Shown: piece by piece, positions 25,301-45,370 of the stretch | Position numbering within the stretch: position 1 is the first letter of the stretch | Layout: each line of letters starts with the position of its first letter | NCBI RefSeq assembly: GCF_900964775.1 | Contig: NC_041812.1 | Location: 29,298,160 to 29,362,159, forward strand | DNA: 64,000 nt | Direction of reading: 5' to 3' | Source: Scleropages formosus | Lineage: Eukaryota > Chordata > Actinopteri > Osteoglossiformes > Osteoglossidae | Made by a program: the position numbers and the translations under genes | The notes under the pieces: model-generated | Databases searched by the model: none | Told to the model about the DNA's origin: nothing | The model's input: the letters and a program-made list of their open reading frames with translations, nothing else

Positions 25301-28300
25301 GACAGTTAGCAAAGTCTGTGCTTGGATTAAAGTAAGGAGCACACCAGGACTGGTTTGAGAATGAGCTGTGCTCCTTGAGGAAAAGCGGAAGGCCGTCATT
25401 AAGTGGCAGAATGACATCTGCACATCCAAGAAGGATTCCTTCAAGCATCTTCAGAGTGAGACACACACAGAGCTCCGTAGGATGCAGGATGACTGGTGGG
25501 CTCACAAAGCAGAGGAGGTTCAGCACTGTGCTGACAGTAAAAACTCTAAGCAGTTCTTTAGTTCCATCAAGGCTGTGTATGGACCTCCCAAGCCCCGGTC
25601 TGCTCCTCCTCTTGACTTTGACGGAGTAACCCTGCTGAAGGACAAAGGCAGCATCACAGAAAGGTGATGCTCAGCAGGCTTTCCGTGGTCAACCAATCTG
25701 CACTTGACTGGATCCCACAGAAGCCAGTACTCAACCAGCTTGATCTTTGCCCAACATTGAAGGAGGTTCAGAAAGCGGTTAGCTAAATGAGTACAAGCAA
25801 GGCATCAGGAACTGATGGCATCCCTGCAGAGCTCCACAAGTCTGCAGGTCCAGAAGCCATATGTGCTTTCCATGGTATCTTGACCAGCACTTGGTAGATG
25901 TTGACTATTTCTCCATTGCCTCCTTGTACAAAAACAAAGGCAATAAGGCCGACTGTGGGAACTACAGATGCGGTCTATTGCTGGCAAGATTCTAGCATGT
26001 GTCGTCCTGAATTGCCTGCTCAGTAGTGTCTCCGAGGACAGAAGACAGAAAGATTGCACAACTCGTCTGTTGCACATGACGAAGTTACAAAGCCCCCCCC
26101 AAATCAGAGGCTTAAGTGACTTCCAATGTACACAATGTAATGCAGATCTTATTCACCAAGGTGACTTACACTGCTAGATACACTACTTACACTCAGTCAT
26201 TTCACCACTGAAACACCCTCTCTCTGTCATATAATATACACACACACACACAAACGGCTGATTTTAGAGTCGCCAGTCCACCTGAACAGCATGTCTTCAA
26301 ACTGTGGGAGGAAACTGGAGCACCCAGAGGAAACCCATGCAGACACAAGGAGAACATGCAAACTCCACACAGACTGAGCAGGGATTGAACCCATGTCCTC
26401 TCGCACCACCCAGACTGAGACAGCACTGCTACTCGCCGTGCCATATTCTGAAAAGAAATGCATTGTATCAAATTCGGTAACGTGAGCTACACCATTCACT
26501 TCATAAGAGCACTTGTCCTTGCTGCAGAAATTGAACTGGAAAAAATTAACATGATAGGTAGTTATGTTTGCAGAGAGAATGGAGGTGCTGCTCTTGATGC
26601 TCATGCTCAGCATTGTTGTCTCTGGTATTATTTATGGGAGGGTCACTAGATAAAGCAATTTTTTTTTTTTTTAAATGCTATATTCTTATGAAACTGGTGT
26701 AGCAGGCTTATAAATGACCCTTTGTGCAGAGCACATGTCAGCACAGCATAAAGGTGTGATCAGTCTTAAGGTAAATTTTTCTGTGTCCTACTGTAGACGA
26801 GCAAAGAGATGGTGGCACGATGCTGTGCTACAGTTATCACACATCCTTTCCACGGTAAACTTTTTTTTTATATACATATATATCACTGTACATAATGAGT
26901 TACAGCAGTTCTGAAACATTAGGTGAATTGTGAATGTTTGTTTATTTTTTCCCTTTCTTCTTCCAGTGATCACTTTGAGATGTATGGTGCAGTTCATTGG
27001 CAGGGAAACCAAATACAGGTGAGACTGAGTCTCCATTATTGTTTCACATTGTGAGAATATGAATACTCCTTTTCACAAGTTACCCATTTCTGCTGTTGCA
27101 GTGGAGTTTTCAGTTCCATTGGCACAATCTACAAAGAGGAAGGAATTCTGGGATTCTTTGCGTATGTATTAGCTGAGTTTTAATAGTTTTTGTCATAGTT
27201 TATTTTTCATGGTTAAGATGGTCATTGCTGCTTTGATCAGTATCGTTTTCTTTTAGCGGGCTCATCCCACGTCTCCTTGGAGACATCCTGTCACTATGGA
27301 TCTGTAACATGCTGGCCCACCTGATTAACACCTACGCAATTGATGATACGGTGAGCATGTTGCTTCTGTTTTGCAGGAAGAGCCAGGTTTCTCCATAAGG
27401 TTATGCTCTGCGCATTTTAATATGTCACTCTTGCAAGGAATACAGTGCTCTGAAAGTAATTTTTTTTTCCTCCTCCTCCTCTTAATCATGCTTGTCATTT
27501 AGGTCCTTTTATAACCATTCAAGTACTGTAGAGTGAAAATATTAGACACTGACCGTTCTTTCCACAGATGAATCATATGGGTGAAATCAAGAACTGTTCG
27601 CTTGCTGTGACTGGGGTAAGTTTGTAATCCGTCTTTTCTAGTGTTTGTGTTATAGGGGCATTAGGCAGTAAATGATCAATAAAATATTTATCATTGTAAA
27701 TATTTTGATTATTTGATGTATTAATTCATAGTGAATGAGTGTGAGGCTATGACAGAGCATACACTAGTAACACTTTCCCAAGACACACAAAAGGGACTGT
27801 GTTGCTTGCAGTGGGTCACCAGGGACATGCAGCAAGTTCTATAACAAGCTGTATGGGGGGGGGTCATAAATGTGCCCTAAATGTGTTTTTTCTTCCCCCC
27901 CATTCTACAGTTTTTTGCAAGTATGCTCACATACCCTTTTGTTCTGGTGTCCAACCTTATGGCTGTGAACAACTGTGGGTAAGGAAAAATAAAAAAAATT
28001 ACAACCTAAATTTTTTTTTGTTGTAGGTTTGATGCATTACTGTGTTACTGTTCACATGTGCTTGACCATCTGCAACATCAGGTAGGGTTTTGGGCTTTTC
28101 CCCTATAAGTTTCTTTGTGCTTGTTTTTCAGGCTGGCAGGAGGCCTTCCCCCCTACGCGTCTGTTTATCCCACTTGGGTGGACTGTTGGAGACACTTGAG
28201 CAGAGAGGTAAAACATTTGTGTATCATAAACCCAAAGCTGGTGTATAATCTTTGTACATGAACACGTTGGTGTTCAAAGTGATGGTCACTTGAAAGTGAC

Positions 28301-29053
28301 GTATTTGTGGAACAGCAGTTACCTGGAATGTTTCTAAGCTTTCTGCTTTGTCTGTTACCATATTCAAGATTATTCAGTTCAGATACTTGGATCAAAAGAT
28401 TTTTGCCATTGTTATGATTGTGTGTGGAGTAAACACCCATCAGTAATTTGTGAAAATCTGCTTGTAAGCTGTCCTGAAAAATAAACTCAGGTACCATTAA
28501 TTTACATAAATGTTAGAGCCACAAACGGTTCACTCGTTTTTCATAAAGCATGTAAAATTCCTGGAGAAAATTTCCTTTACAACCAAGTCCAGAATATCAG
28601 AGTAATACTGGAGGCACTGCCAATAGCATCATTAGTGTAAATGCCCTTATGCTCTGAACACTTTAGGACTTTTTACTTTAAGGCTATTTATTACATTCTA
28701 GTTACAATATGAAGAAATCACAAGATTTGACCAATGCTTATGAGCAGTTATGTGGTTCGATATGAGATGCAGAGCAGAACCAGCTTTTAAACCTATGGAC
28801 AGACATTCATGTAGGTGCTTGACAGGTGAAGCTCTGAGAGCTAAAGCTACTTGAGGGCTGTGTATGTCAGCAGTACTAGTCAAAAGTGGCATCTGCTAAA
28901 TGACATGTATACAAGACGTGTAGCGAAATGAAGGAGCTGACAGTACTATTCTCGCACTGCTTTCAGGGGAACATGAGCAGAGGAAACAGTCTGTTTTTCC
29001 GGAAACTGCCAGCAGGGAAGACGTATGCAGTGGATCAACAGCGATTCTTTTGA
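19313..29053 (+). CDS. mtch2: Mitochondrial carrier homolog 2 (outer-membrane insertase)
   Basis: MTCH2 is an atypical SLC25-fold protein of the mitochondrial outer membrane. It inserts tail-anchored and other alpha-helical proteins there and acts as a receptor for tBID. Thirteen exons are read: 19313-19399, 21691-21775, 21896-22002, 23054-23080, 23399-23452, 26797-26854, 26967-27018, 27102-27161, 27257-27350, 27568-27615, 27911-27978, 28132-28207 and 28967-29053. They total 903 nt, giving 300 aa plus TGA, against 303 in human. Diagnostic stretches are [88 protein letters not shown] and [16 protein letters not shown]. Exon 4 is only 27 nt. Intron 5 is enlarged by a LINE and SINEs. AATAAA at 29611 ends the transcript. 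Identity very secure. Confidence 0.96.
19899..20017. repeat. Near-perfect hairpin in mtch2 intron 1
   Basis: Core arms 19919-19950 and 19959-19990 are 32 bases each with one mismatch, separated by an 8-base loop (GCGTTCCT). Outer arms extend imperfectly to 19899 and 20017 (GAAGTT... against ...CAACTTC). Each inner arm contains GACGTCA-type CRE half sites. It is not part of any repeat seen elsewhere in the window. Confidence 0.85.
20018..21690. other. mtch2 intron 1, remainder
   Basis: Holds two GC-rich stretches (20030-20260 and 20640-20800) with open frames of 70-125 codons. None gives a recognisable protein and none has matching splice borders on both sides. I see no gene here. Confidence 0.4.
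22003..23053. other. mtch2 intron 3
   Basis: AT-rich intron with no recognisable gene, repeat or structured element beyond short TA-rich runs. Confidence 0.4.
23752..23958 (-). mobile_element. Type 2 SINE (tRNA head, L2-type tail), near full length
   Basis: On the minus strand: head AGCTGGTGGTGTAGCAGTTA (A box), B box CAGGTTTGAATCCCCCTTC, body with AAGGTACTTACC, and tail CGCTTTGGAGAAAAGCAACA then GCTAAATGAATAAATG. It lies in mtch2 intron 5. Confidence 0.85.
24060..26085 (+). mobile_element. Decayed non-LTR retrotransposon (endonuclease and RT) in mtch2 intron 5
   Basis: Translations in several frames show an AP-endonuclease-like end ([16 protein letters not shown]), a linker with [20 protein letters not shown] and [11 protein letters not shown], and an RT start ([47 protein letters not shown]). 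This arrangement matches the fish/invertebrate LINE often annotated as craniofacial-development-protein-2-like or jockey-type polymerase. I cannot fix the clade. The element is 3'-truncated after the first RT motifs and has many stops and frameshifts. The 5' limit is uncertain. Confidence 0.75.
26103..26447 (-). mobile_element. Type 3 SINE (conserved GCATGTTCTCC core)
   Basis: Minus-strand copy: head ATGGCACGGCGAGTAGCAGT, B-box-like GGGTTCAATCCCTGCTCAG, core GTTTGCATGTTCTCCTTGTG and TTTCCTCCCACAGTTTGAAG. The left part 26103-26220 matches the 3' half of the 49.5-kb copy (AAGGTGACTTACACTGCTAG). A (CA)n tract interrupts it at 26237-26252. Confidence 0.8.
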
Positions 29054-29941
29054 AGGACAAGACAATGCATAGTGTCTAATTGTAATAATATAAAGTGAGT
29101 TGGAATGAATGGGGTATATCTAATTTGTATGCATTTGTTTACAATATTGTATTCATTTTTTAAAAACAATCTCTCAAACATACCACCAGTAAAGAACATA
29201 ATTTTGACATGAGTTGCTTTGATTGAAACAGCAAAGAGCTTTGTATTAATATCTAGGGATTTATAAAATTGCTACTGGGCTTTAAAGAAAGCATTTCACT
29301 TTTTAAACACGGTAAGGACTTTAGGCCTTTGTCTACAGTATTGTTGGCTTCCCTGTCCCTGCTGGGGCCCCTAGAGGGGGGTATACTTTGTTGTGCAACA
29401 GAATGTGTGTGCACAACTCCCTGCGATGATATGTACCTGGTTTGCTGAGCATTTTGGGGCTCTAACCTGTCAGTTTCCCAGCTCAACCAGCGTGACTTTT
29501 ATTCTGTGAGTTGTAACAGAGACATGAGACCTACTTCTATCACTCAGTGAATCATATTGATGTACCTGTAACCTGTTGCTTTCCTGAAGGGTCCAAATGA
29601 AAGAATGTTGAATAAAAGTGACTGGAAAGAATAACTGGTTGCTTAGAGTTGCTTCAATTTTTGGGGAAAATTATTCATGGGGACATGACAAAACTACTGA
29701 AGTTATGAATGGAAAATGCTTTAATTCATACAAGAGAACTGGTATAAGTGTAATAGATCCCACAAACTCTTACATCAAAAGCCACTTAATGTGTGGCAAC
29801 ATACATGCTGTTAATCAATAGGATATCAGAACCAATCAAAACATTTAATACCGCATGTTTTGATTAGTTTAGACAGACATTGTTCCACTCACTTCCCATA
29901 ACTAAGCGGAACATCAAGTTTTCACAGCTCTACTGCAGAGC
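29054..29941. other. Tail-to-tail junction of mtch2 and psmc3
   Basis: The mtch2 3' UTR runs + to AATAAA at 29611-29616. The psmc3 3' UTR runs - from 29941 to a likely ATTAAA variant at 29844-29849 (minus strand). The two cleavage sites would be only about 200 bases apart. No repeat or gene in between. Confidence 0.5.
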
Positions 29942-38008
<8,067 letters not shown>

Positions 38009-38502
38009 CTTGAATTTCGTACTGAGAGCAAAATCCAGCGCAGTATTTCTAACAGCAGATTCCACAAAATAAGTCGCGCTGGAAAAAGAGCTAATTGTTT
38101 ACATGGCATTCCTTTATTTTTGTTTACATTGTCTCGTAATTATTTCAGGTATTTTTCCGAAAGTGTCAAATAGACGTAAACAGATGTTGTTTAGTTATGT
38201 CGAAAGTGCTGAAATCCATACAAAGTCATTTTCTTTCTACCGCTACAGGAAGGTGGAGAAGTTTCGTGGTGCCGCTTCTTCCCTGAACGCAGACATAGAA
38301 CTACCAACGGGCTGCAGTTTTGTCTCTTCATCTGCAGTTAATACACTATGCAAGAAAAACTTCCTTAGCGCTAAATGCATAATTTTGTAGATATTACTTA
38401 ATTAATCCGTGAATATGCTTATCAGACGGCTCCAGTTATTTTCATACCATACATTTTCCTTAATCTGCACAAATTCATTTAGGACAGATTGCCCTCCAAT
38501 AA

Positions 38503-38709
38503 GGGGTGCGGTGGCGCAGTGGGTTGGACACCGGGTCCTGCTCTCCAGTGGGTCTGGGGTTTGAGTCCCGCTTGGGGTGCCTTGCGATGGACTGGCGTCC
38601 TGTCCTGGGTGTGTCCCCTCCCCCTCTGGCCTTACGCCCTACGTTGCCGGGTAGGCTCCGGTTCCCCCGATCCTATATGGGACAAGCGGTTCGGAAAATG
38701 TGTGTGTGC
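38503..38709 (+). mobile_element. Type 1 SINE with a perfect 12-bp target duplication
   Basis: The element is bounded on both sides by GCCCTCCAATAA (38491-38502 and 38710-38721). Head GGGGTGCGGTGGCGCAGTGG, B box GGGGTTTGAGTCCCGC, body and a short (GT)n tail are all present. The intact duplication suggests a relatively recent insertion. Confidence 0.92.
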
Positions 38710-38939
38710 GCCCTCCAATAATGTGAATTTTACAAACAGCTGAAAGTGTAGTTCACTATTTACTAACATTATGGTGACAGGACTCTGAAGTAGAGCCTCT
38801 AAAAACTGTGTCCATGGTTCACTGATGATGTGTAAGCCCCTGGCCAGCGTCGGGTCTGGATCCTATCCTGGAAGCAAAGGACGTGAGGCAGGGTTCACCC
38901 TGTATGGGACACCAGTTGAAAGACACAGTTGTGTCGAAC

Positions 38940-39112
38940 GTAGCTGCCAGTTTACCTACAACATGTCTGTGGGTTGTGGGAGGAAACCAAAGCATTCAGG
39001 GAAACAAACGGAGAGAACATGCAAACTCCATAGGCTGCAGACCGAGTGACTCGAACCCACATCCAAACACGCAGCTCACATGCAAGGCAGGAGCACCACG
39101 CTGCCGGCCACA
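38940..39112 (-). mobile_element. Type 3 SINE fragment downstream of tmem17
   Basis: Minus strand: B-box-like GGTTCGAGTCACTCGGTC, core GAGTTTGCATGTTCTCTCCG and TTTCCTCCCACAACCCACAG. Head and tail are partly lost. Confidence 0.7.
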
Positions 39113-39179
39113 AAATAAATACCGAAGCCGTTAAAGTTTCACAGAACAATATTTATAAGACCATGTTTTCTCACAGATT

Positions 39180-39185
39180 TTTATT
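39180..39185 (-). terminator. Poly(A) signal of tmem17
   Basis: AATAAA on the minus strand, about 130 bases after the tmem17 stop codon. Confidence 0.55.
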
Positions 39186-39312
39186 AAAAAGTCCAAAAGA
39201 AGGCACACAATTACACTATTATGGTACATGTAAAAAACACAGTAACGTAGTTTTAGAGAGCCATCACCGAAATAGAGCATTACTGAAGAGCATTCAGGTA
39301 GCTGGGGATCCA

Positions 39313-42159
39313 TCAGTTCAGGAACGACTCCTGGACCCCATCAAACTGTGTGAGGTGGAAATGACTCTCGCTGTGTCTCACCATGGTACGGAGAGCTGCA
39401 AACCCTGTGAGACACTTGAGAGAGAGAGCAAGGGACAGAGAACACAATTAACATGCATCAGTAGTAGTTTTATTGTATTTGTTGTGTGCATGGTACTGCA
39501 AATAGAACCGTTAAAAGGTTCACATGAAGCCTTCAAACACTCAGTGAACTCAAGACATGAGCAACCATTGCCCAGGAAAGTCAACTTGGTAAATGTAGAG
39601 CAACAAATCCACAAACACTCGTACCTCTGCTAGTAGGAAGAGGGCCAGCACTATGTGAACTCCTCTTTCCAGAGGCTGGATGAGAATGGCTTCATTAAAC
39701 AGTTGGAATAAGATGAGGGGAAACTGCAGAAGGATACTGAGGAGCCAAAAACCAGCAAGCTCTGGAACCTGCCAGATGGAAATCACAGAGTCACAAGTTG
39801 TTCTGCCTTAAATTGCATGATGTTTCAAAAAGTAATAATTTTAAAAAGTATATGCTGTACTGGGGAAAGCAGCAGTTCACCACTAGTTCAATAAATAATC
39901 TAATTTATAAGCAACGATATGTGCAGAATTCTATCTTGCTGTCATGTTTTTCATATATTACAAAAAATTTTATTACAGGTGGGGTAATTATTAACCATAT
40001 AGGTGCTTTGTTAATCATTTAGTTTCTCATTCACCACATAATCACAATTTAACATTTGTATACAATTTTTACATAACAATTATTAATAAGCTTGTCACAC
40101 AACTTACAGTTTATCATATACTACCTATATGTGGAAACAGCTGGTAGTGCAGTGGTTAGAGTTACTGCCTTTGTGTCTAAAGGTTGCAGGTTCAAACCCC
40201 ACCTCTGGCTATATTACCCTTAAGCAAGGTACTTATCCTAAATTGGTCCACTAATATTACCCAGCTGTATAAATGGGTAACTAACTGTAAATACCTTAAC
40301 ACTATAAGTTGCTTTGGAGAAAAGCATCAGCTAAATGAATAAACATAATGTGAGTTAAATGTGATCCTCAGTATAAAGTGTTGGCTTTATCACAACCACA
40401 TGTGAGGTCAACATTTGAAGTGAAAGTGTACCTTCTCCTGTAGATTGCCTGCATAGCCCAGGTAAAGTCTGATAATTTCTATGAGGGTCATCAGAATGAG
40501 TATTGTAACAAGTATGAACTTGTAGTAGTCTGGAAGGGCAGGATACTGAAAGATCAATAGAACAGAAGAAAAATGTAAACATCTGTAGAGTATATCAGAG
40601 GACATTTGAAAACTAAGACAAAAATATTGTAGCGACACCCATGCAGCTACTGGAGATAGGTTCAGGAAAGAGGGTTCTTGAAAAATACTCTTTATTGAAT
40701 GTGTACATTTTTTTTTCTATACAGATCAGAATGGATTACCCACATGCACATGTCATTCCCTCATTCTTATAGCAGTCTTGAGAAAGACAGCACAAGACAA
40801 TCTGCTGAACCCCAGAAAGTTCACTCAGGTCCCTCTAAGCCCCCCCTACTCCACACAATGGTTAGGAGGTCACTCCTCGAACCCCCCAGAATTACCCCGT
40901 GGCAAACTAAGCATAAGCAACATAACAGCCAATCAGAACAGAAAACAGGACTACGTAGAGGGAGATGCTAACACCAACTATTTACATTAATATGCATCAG
41001 CCACCACAGCGCAGTTAAAATCTTTACACTGTGCAAAGGTGCTGCAACTTCAATTTTCAAACTTTTAATGCGAACATCTAAAGAAATCACATATTATCAG
41101 ATGCTGATGGAGGAGCTAGGCCAAAACGCATCTGTTTTGTGCAAATTCATTTCTTTCATGCAGCCTGAGTGCAATCCACGCACCCTTATTTCTAATAATT
41201 TGAACATGGAAAATTCCTATGACACCATGCTTCCAGAGGCAGCAGGTAGTGCAGGGGTCAGAACCCTAAACTTGAACTATTACTGTCAGTCAGTGAACAC
41301 GGGTTTGAATCTCACCTCCTGCATAACCAATGACAGCAAAACCATTCGAACACCGGAAGCTGCAACTCGTGCACACGTGTGACGTCAGTCGCCGCGTGGT
41401 ACCTTGAGCTGCAGCATCGCCACCTCGCTGAGCCACCAGGCGGGGAAGAAGCACAGGTTGAAGAAGAGGGACATCTGGAGGGGGAGGCTGGACACCAGCT
41501 GGCTGCCTGAACGAGATGTATTTTATTTCGACGGCGGTTTTTATTATTTTAAACACGCGTGCTGTAGCGGAAGATTTCGTGTGGACGAACAGGCGCCCGT
41601 CACCCACAACACAAGTGAAGTGAAGTGTGCAGCTCAGCTCCTCTTGCCAATGCATCACACGCATCGTCACACATCAGCGCATGCAGCGTGTTTTCTAGCA
41701 CAGCAAGACGCGCGAAAATGGGCAATTACGCTTTTCTCCCCGTACAAATTGTACGTCGTTACGGCGCGATGTGTCAATAGCGGCGCACCATGGCATGTAC
41801 AACTTCAGCTGACTTATGCTTATGGCAAGGTGATAAAAAACAAGAAATGCGTGCTTATCATGTAAGCAATCATTGCTGTCTTAACCAAACCATATAAATT
41901 AATTCCATGACAAATGATCGTTTTTAACGAGGCTTGTACACACCCGCGTACCGCAGCTAGGCAGACGTAACTGCCTGGCCAAAATAAAAACAGTGAAGTC
42001 ACCTCGCTTTTTTGAGAAGAAAACAATACAATTATTTTACTTACTGTGTCCTAAGAACTTAATATGATCTTCGGGAGTGGGCGGACTACGATTCTGGTCG
42101 ATAAATACAGTTCGAGAAAAGTCCCCCAAACGTCGCCGGATGGGCTCCGGCAGCTCCAT
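39313..42159 (-). CDS. tmem17: Transmembrane protein 17 (ciliary transition zone)
   Basis: TMEM17 is a four-pass membrane protein of the MKS/B9 (tectonic-like) complex at the ciliary transition zone, which controls entry of membrane proteins and Hedgehog signalling. Five minus-strand exons are read: 42045-42159, 41403-41506, 40432-40545, 39625-39768 and 39313-39414. They give 579 nt, 192 aa against 198 in human, with all phases closing. Exon 1 starts MELPEPIRRRLGDFSRTVF as in the family. Exon 2 has LVSSLPLQMSLFFN, exon 3 PDYYKFILVTILILMTLIE and IRLYLGYAGNLQEK, exon 4 VPELAGFWLLSILLQFPLI, exon 5 LRTMVRHSESHFHLTQFD. Four hydrophobic segments are visible. The last exon begins after an excellent pyrimidine tract. 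Zebrafish-type paralogues (tmem17a/b) exist; I cannot say which this is. Confidence 0.94.
40137..40346 (+). mobile_element. Type 2 SINE, full length, in tmem17 intron 3
   Basis: Head CTGGTAGTGCAGTGGTTAGA (A box), B box GCAGGTTCAAACCCCACCTC, body with AAGCAAGGTACTTATCC and GTATAAATGGGTAAC, tail TGCTTTGGAGAAAAGCATCA then GCTAAATGAATAAAC. It sits between coding exons 3 and 4 of tmem17 (introns 39769-40431), antisense to the gene. The best-preserved type 2 copy in the window. Confidence 0.9.
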
Positions 42160-42270
42160 GGTCATTAACTGCTAGTAACTTGTGGAAACTGGTGCCATTT
42201 TGGCTCTGAAACAAGGGAACCCCGTGGTCGACACTCAGCGTTAGCTAAGAGCCAAAATGGCTGCTGAAGG
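42160..42270. promoter_or_regulatory. tmem17 upstream inverted repeat
   Basis: GCCATTTTGGCTCT (42194-42207) and AGAGCCAAAATGGC (42248-42261) form a perfect 14-base inverted pair 40 bases apart, 35-100 bases upstream of the tmem17 ATG. Each arm has a CCAT/ATGG core like a YY1 site. Possible promoter element; function is inference. Confidence 0.4.
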
Positions 42271-44100
42271 ACCCATCGTTTCTTCACGTTACGTAGTTAA
42301 AAACTCCGCAGTTGTCATGACAACAGATTTTTCAGTTTCAGTTGCTAACAGTACATTTTGGGTTTTAAATCAAATGTTCACCACTACTTACACTGTTGCA
42401 TATATGTGTGGTGTATTGTGCATTATGTATACACTACGAATATAATTATTTAATGAATAAGAAAGTCAGTATTTTATGTTGAAAAGCATAACAATATTTA
42501 TTTATGTATTTACACATGCTTTCAGCCTTATTTACACCAGATTTTGTATTTTGACATTTTATCGGAGCAGTTCATATTAAATAATTTACAGAAAAGTACA
42601 AATTCGTATTTCAGGTTATGAAATAAAAGATTTCATTTTGATGGAACTTCTTTTTCATTTTCATTATTGAAAAGCTGCAGCATTAAATCATAACACTTTA
42701 AATTTTGCAAAACAGAATAAAACAGTAAAACCATGATAATTGAACTGTATCAATGACATTCCCAGCATAAAACAATTAATTTAATAATTGCATGGAAATA
42801 AATTTTTAACAGTATTAAAGTTTCAGTGCCAACACAACCATAGACTCTTATTATCCCAAACTTTGGAGAGATTGCTGACTGTATGTTAAAGCAGCTCATT
42901 ACAGAAAGAGTTCCAGAATGATAAACAGGTTTAAAAGTTACAATGATGCCTGTGAGTCTCACAGATGGAGTTAACCAAAATGAAGCACAGATATACCATA
43001 CTTAAGCACATTACATTTCAGTTTTCCATTAAACAATTTTGAGAAACAAAGAATCTTAAACGGGAAGAACTGCTGTATTTCATATCTATGATGATGTGTA
43101 AGACAGAGAAAAAGAAATATGATGAAATAACAAAAATGCCACAAATTCCTGACTTGGGGTTAAAGCTCCCAACATTTTCAGAAGTTGGATGACAGGAATA
43201 TAGTCAAACTTTGCAACTAATAACCTGTAATGAACTCCCTGCTCCCCTTCAGATCTTTAAACTTCCAAGAAATAAGTAAATAAATAGAATATTCAAAAAG
43301 GGAAAAAATGTACAGTGTGGGCGAGTAGATTAGTGTCTTTACATTTTTCGGTGTTTTAATGAAAATCTTAGGACTGTTCATATTGTACATACATAAACAC
43401 CTTAGGTACTCGCTCTAATTGCGTTTTTTTTTTTTTTTTTTTTTTTTCCTGTAACCAGTAGGTTACAAAGGTGCCCAACCAATGTAAATCTCAAGGTTTG
43501 GCTCTGACTGATTCTTGATCCCGCTGGTTGTTTGAGAGCTCAGCTTAAACAGGATCTTCCAGCCTCATCTATGTTTCTGCCCTATTCCCTCATCTAAGCT
43601 CATGAGTGACATGGCTCACAATGACAATTACTCGTAGATGCCAGAAGAGGCACCATACAGTGCCACTAGTCCAGACCCATGAAGAATCCACCATCTGACA
43701 TGACCTCAGCAGAATCAGTTGAGCTCCAGGAGATGATGGTGCGCACCAAAACAAACTTCTTCAACTCATTGATTCCTTCACATAGATAGTACAAATGTTA
43801 CACACCAGACCTCCTTTTCCTGATCTCAGTTTGGTCGAGCTGCAATCATAGATGGAAGTACACACTCTCCCCATGAGCCCCAGCACTGAACAGTGTGCTG
43901 TAAGCACATCTCAGTGTGACACAGAGCAGGCAAACTCAGACTACAGAATGAACCGTTTTCAACGCAACGTGCCATGTACAAAACAGGCAACAGAATGGGG
44001 CAACAGGGAAAATCTGATTCAGGAAGAGAGAAGATGTCGTTTCCTGCAGAACTTGTGCTTTTTCTGAAGAGGTGTGGATCATGTTCTCCTGTCCTGCACA
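42262..44100. other. AT-rich intergenic DNA upstream of tmem17
   Basis: No gene or recognisable repeat. Mostly AT-rich sequence with a T run at 43423-43447 and a few open frames of 60-100 codons without family resemblance. Confidence 0.45.
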
Positions 44101-45370
44101 ACAATCTGGTGGATCCCAACGACCCGATCTACTGGGAATGAGCTGAAGACTGGTTTTAGTGATGTTTCTCACAGTGCCTCGCGGTTATTATTGCTGGCTA
44201 AATTGTCATGCGGCAAGCAGACACAGGAGGTTAAGGCTCTGGTGGACAGTGACGCACCAGGGAAATTCATAGATATAAATATTGCTCAGGCTTGGGGTTT
44301 GCCCTGTATTACATGCACAAAACCCTTAGCTATTAGATCTATAGATGAAGGACCAATTGGGTTCGTATTAGAGAACGGAATGAGTTGAAGACTGGTTTTA
44401 GTACCAACCTGGAGCATCATGAGTATCAGGTCATGCCTTTTGGCCTGGAAAATGCACCCTCAGTATTCCAGGATTTTGCTAACAAAGTACTCAGAGAGAT
44501 GATTAATCAATCTGTGTTAGTATCTTTCGATAATATCCTGATCTTTTCTTGGTCTCATTATGAACATGTGGCACAGGTTAGGGAGGTTTTACAAAAGCTG
44601 TCAGTACATAAGCTGTATGTGAAAGAGGAGAAGTGCCAGTTTCATAAGGATTCTGTGGAGTTTTGGGTGTCATCTTGAGGCCTAATGGGGTAACTATGGA
44701 CGCAGGGAAGGTTTCAGCAGTCTTGTCCTGACCACAGCCGAAGACCAGAAAAAACCCGCAAAGGTTCCTGGGGTTTGTTAATTTCGACAGGCAGTTCATA
44801 AGGGCCTTAAGTTCCACTGCAGACCCATTGATTGTGCTGTTTGAGGAGCACCCAGGCGACTGACCTTGACTCCCAAAGCCATTCAGGCCTTTAAGGACCT
44901 GAAGAAGTGTTTTACCACTGCAATTCTGAAACCCCTTGCTGTTTGTTGTAAAAGTCGATGCAGCGGGGGTTGATGTAGGGGCAGTGCTCTCACAGCATCA
45001 GGGAAACCTCCCTCAGCAATATCCATGTGCCTATTTTTTGCATCAATTTTCACTCACAGAAATGAATTATGATGTTGGAAACAAGGACCTCTTAGCCAGA
45101 AAATTAGCCTTAGAGGAGTAGAGGCATTAGTTAGAGGGCACCTCTTACCCATTGTTAGTGTTGACAGACCATCGGAGTCTGGGGTACCTACAAAAAGCAA
45201 AGACACTCAACTCCAGACAGGCACGGTGGGTCATGTTCTTCACCAGGTTCAGCTTTACGGTGAATTATTGCCCAGGGTCCAAGAATAGCAAAGCCGATGC
45301 TCTCTCTAGGTTCTTTGAGATTTCGCCTAGACTCATGGAAGAAAGAGAACTCAAGAAGGAAAAATAGGGA
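44100..45370 (+). mobile_element. Ty3/Gypsy-type LTR retrotransposon fossil (pol fragments)
   Basis: Broken remnant with parts in the usual Ty3/Gypsy order: protease-like segment (44200-44370, with VKALVDSDAPGKFIDI), reverse transcriptase segment (44385-44680, with [16 protein letters not shown]) and RNase H segments (44940-45340, with [13 protein letters not shown] and [20 protein letters not shown]). No gag, integrase or LTRs recognised nearby. Many breaks; an old fossil. Confidence 0.8.

Noticed and set aside
42257-42445. 62-codon open frame starting MAAEGP upstream of tmem17
   Set aside because: The start lies inside the inverted promoter repeat and the rest is AT-rich with no family resemblance or splice context.
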